Position numbers and translations under genes: made by a program. DNA of 64,000 nt from Burkholderia cenocepacia (GTDB lineage: Bacteria > Pseudomonadota > Gammaproteobacteria > Burkholderiales > Burkholderiaceae): positions 2,294,001 to 2,358,000 of the forward strand of contig NZ_CP060040.1 of the NCBI RefSeq assembly GCF_014211915.1, read 5' to 3'. Each line of letters begins with the position of its first letter. Within the stretch, counting starts at the first letter, position 1. Positions 63,502 through 64,000 of this stretch are shown here, piece after piece. The notes under the pieces are model-generated. The model was given only the letters and a program-made list of their open reading frames with translations, did no database searches and was not told the origin of the DNA.

Positions 63502-63944
63502 GATGAGTGTCCTCCGGCCGCGTCGGGACGCGCGGCAGGCCGGTATTTTAGCCGCATGCCCGCGAGGCGGCGCGGAGTTGGGGGCTTCCTCCCGGCGACC
63601 GGCGGCGCGTCAGTGCGTCACGGCCGCCGCTGCCGGCGCGCCGGCATCCGAACCCGGTGCGCCGTTCGGGCCGTAGGCCGCTTCGGCGTGCTTGTGTTCG
63701 GCAAGGCGCTTCGCGGCCAGGCGTTCCTGCGCGGCGATACGTGGCCAGAGCGACCGGCCGGCCCAGCGTCCAGGCTGGACTCCTGATCGAGGCAATCGGT
63801 GTTACTTGTCGTGCGGCAGGTGGGTGCGCGCGAATGCCGGTCGATGCGGCTGCGGATCGACCGGTAGACCCATGGTCGACGCACGACGAACTGCCTGAAA
63901 GAATGGGTTGCGTGCGCAGTCGGCGCGGGCTGGAGGGTGGCCCT
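63502..63944. other. gap with no certain gene
   Basis: 443 bases. Apart from a doubtful small frame at 63610-63795, the region has only short open frames. One of them (minus strand, about 63800-63940) encodes the protein-like end NPFFQAVRRASTMGLPVDPQ but is too short to support as a gene. Confidence 0.35.
63610..63795 (-). CDS. possible small protein, low confidence
   Basis: A 61-residue frame whose C-terminal two-thirds (IAAQERLAAKRLAEHKHAEAAYGPNG) looks like a helical, Ala/Arg-rich coding sequence, ending in an Ala/Pro tail. The N-terminus has no ribosome site and an Arg/Trp-rich, unnatural composition, so a start further downstream or a broken 5' end is likely. No family recognised. Confidence 0.3.
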   Translation of the reverse strand: MPRSGVQPGRWAGRSLWPRIAAQERLAAKRLAEHKHAEAAYGPNGAPGSDAGAPAAAAVTH

Positions 63945-64000
63945 TCAATCGCCGAACAACTGCCCCTGTCCGGAGATCACGCGTTCGAAATCGTCGCGCA
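63945..64000 (-). CDS. 3' end of an unidentified gene
   Basis: The minus strand is open from the window edge to a stop at 63945-63947, encoding RDDFERVISGQGQLFGD at the C-terminus. Codon use fits a real gene, but too little is visible to identify it. Confidence 0.4.
   Translation of the reverse strand, partial: RDDFERVISGQGQLFGD

Noticed and set aside
63618..63884. 88-codon minus-strand frame near the right edge
   Set aside because: Arg/Pro/Ser-rich random translation; overlaps another weak frame.

Overview
The window is high-GC, densely coded DNA with the gene families and codon use of a Burkholderia (cepacia complex-like) replicon, probably a secondary chromosome. Support: the DUF2844/DUF3443 pair, many LysR/TetR/AraC regulators beside catabolic operons, and C/G at most third positions. 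The assignment is by gene content, not by a marker gene. No rRNA, tRNA, CRISPR array, IS element or phage gene was recognised.

Layout. 0-6 kb: protocatechuate/beta-ketoadipate operon pcaI-pcaJ-pcaB-pcaD-pcaC and a PcaK-type transporter, behind a good sigma70 promoter and an inverted repeat. pcaJ is broken by one missing base. 6-7 kb: a small hypothetical gene and a LysE exporter. 7.0-8.1 kb: about 1.1 kb of low-GC DNA with no convincing gene. 8.1-12.7 kb: four co-directional genes (lysine-2,3-aminomutase-like radical SAM enzyme, ATP-grasp ligase, 2OG-Fe dioxygenase, MFS exporter) that look like a compact, apparently undescribed pathway making and exporting a modified amino acid or dipeptide. 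12.9-22.7 kb: a TetR regulator divergent from an aromatic operon (flavin monooxygenase, extradiol dioxygenase, FAH-type hydrolase, CoA ligase, OmpW porin), then a DUF2844-DUF3443 envelope pair. The two units share a promoter-proximal element identical at 47 of 62 positions, so they probably form one regulon.

22.8-25.2 kb: polysaccharide deacetylase, methyltransferase-like protein and GT4 glycosyltransferase. 25.6-35.2 kb: mixed housekeeping and accessory genes (TetR, dicarboxylate/glutamate symporter, secreted NHL-like protein, parvulin isomerase, GNAT, unknown protein, MASE1-PAS protein, hydrolase with Cys at the nucleophile position). 35.3-44.1 kb: a MerR-ATPase fusion, then a polyol operon on the minus strand (binding protein, two permeases, polyol dehydrogenase, ABC ATPase, AraC regulator, xylulokinase). 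44.4-47.2 kb: BaeSR-like two-component system and Hsp31 chaperone/glyoxalase. 47.5-52.3 kb: acyl-CoA synthetase and a large LuxR/MalT-type ATPase regulator, each preceded by a C-run/G-run palindrome. 52.3-56.6 kb: LysR/quinone oxidoreductase pair, second LysR, BON protein, small DUF3309 and DUF1737 proteins. 56.7-62.3 kb: histidine phosphatase, APH-type kinase, two SDRs, acyl-CoA dehydrogenase and LysR, probably fatty- or hydroxy-acid catabolism behind a FadR-like palindrome. 62.4-64 kb: J-domain-containing protein and the end of an unidentified gene.

Two genes (pcaJ and the extradiol dioxygenase) each seem to lack exactly one base. This may be sequencing error or recent inactivation; raw reads would decide.
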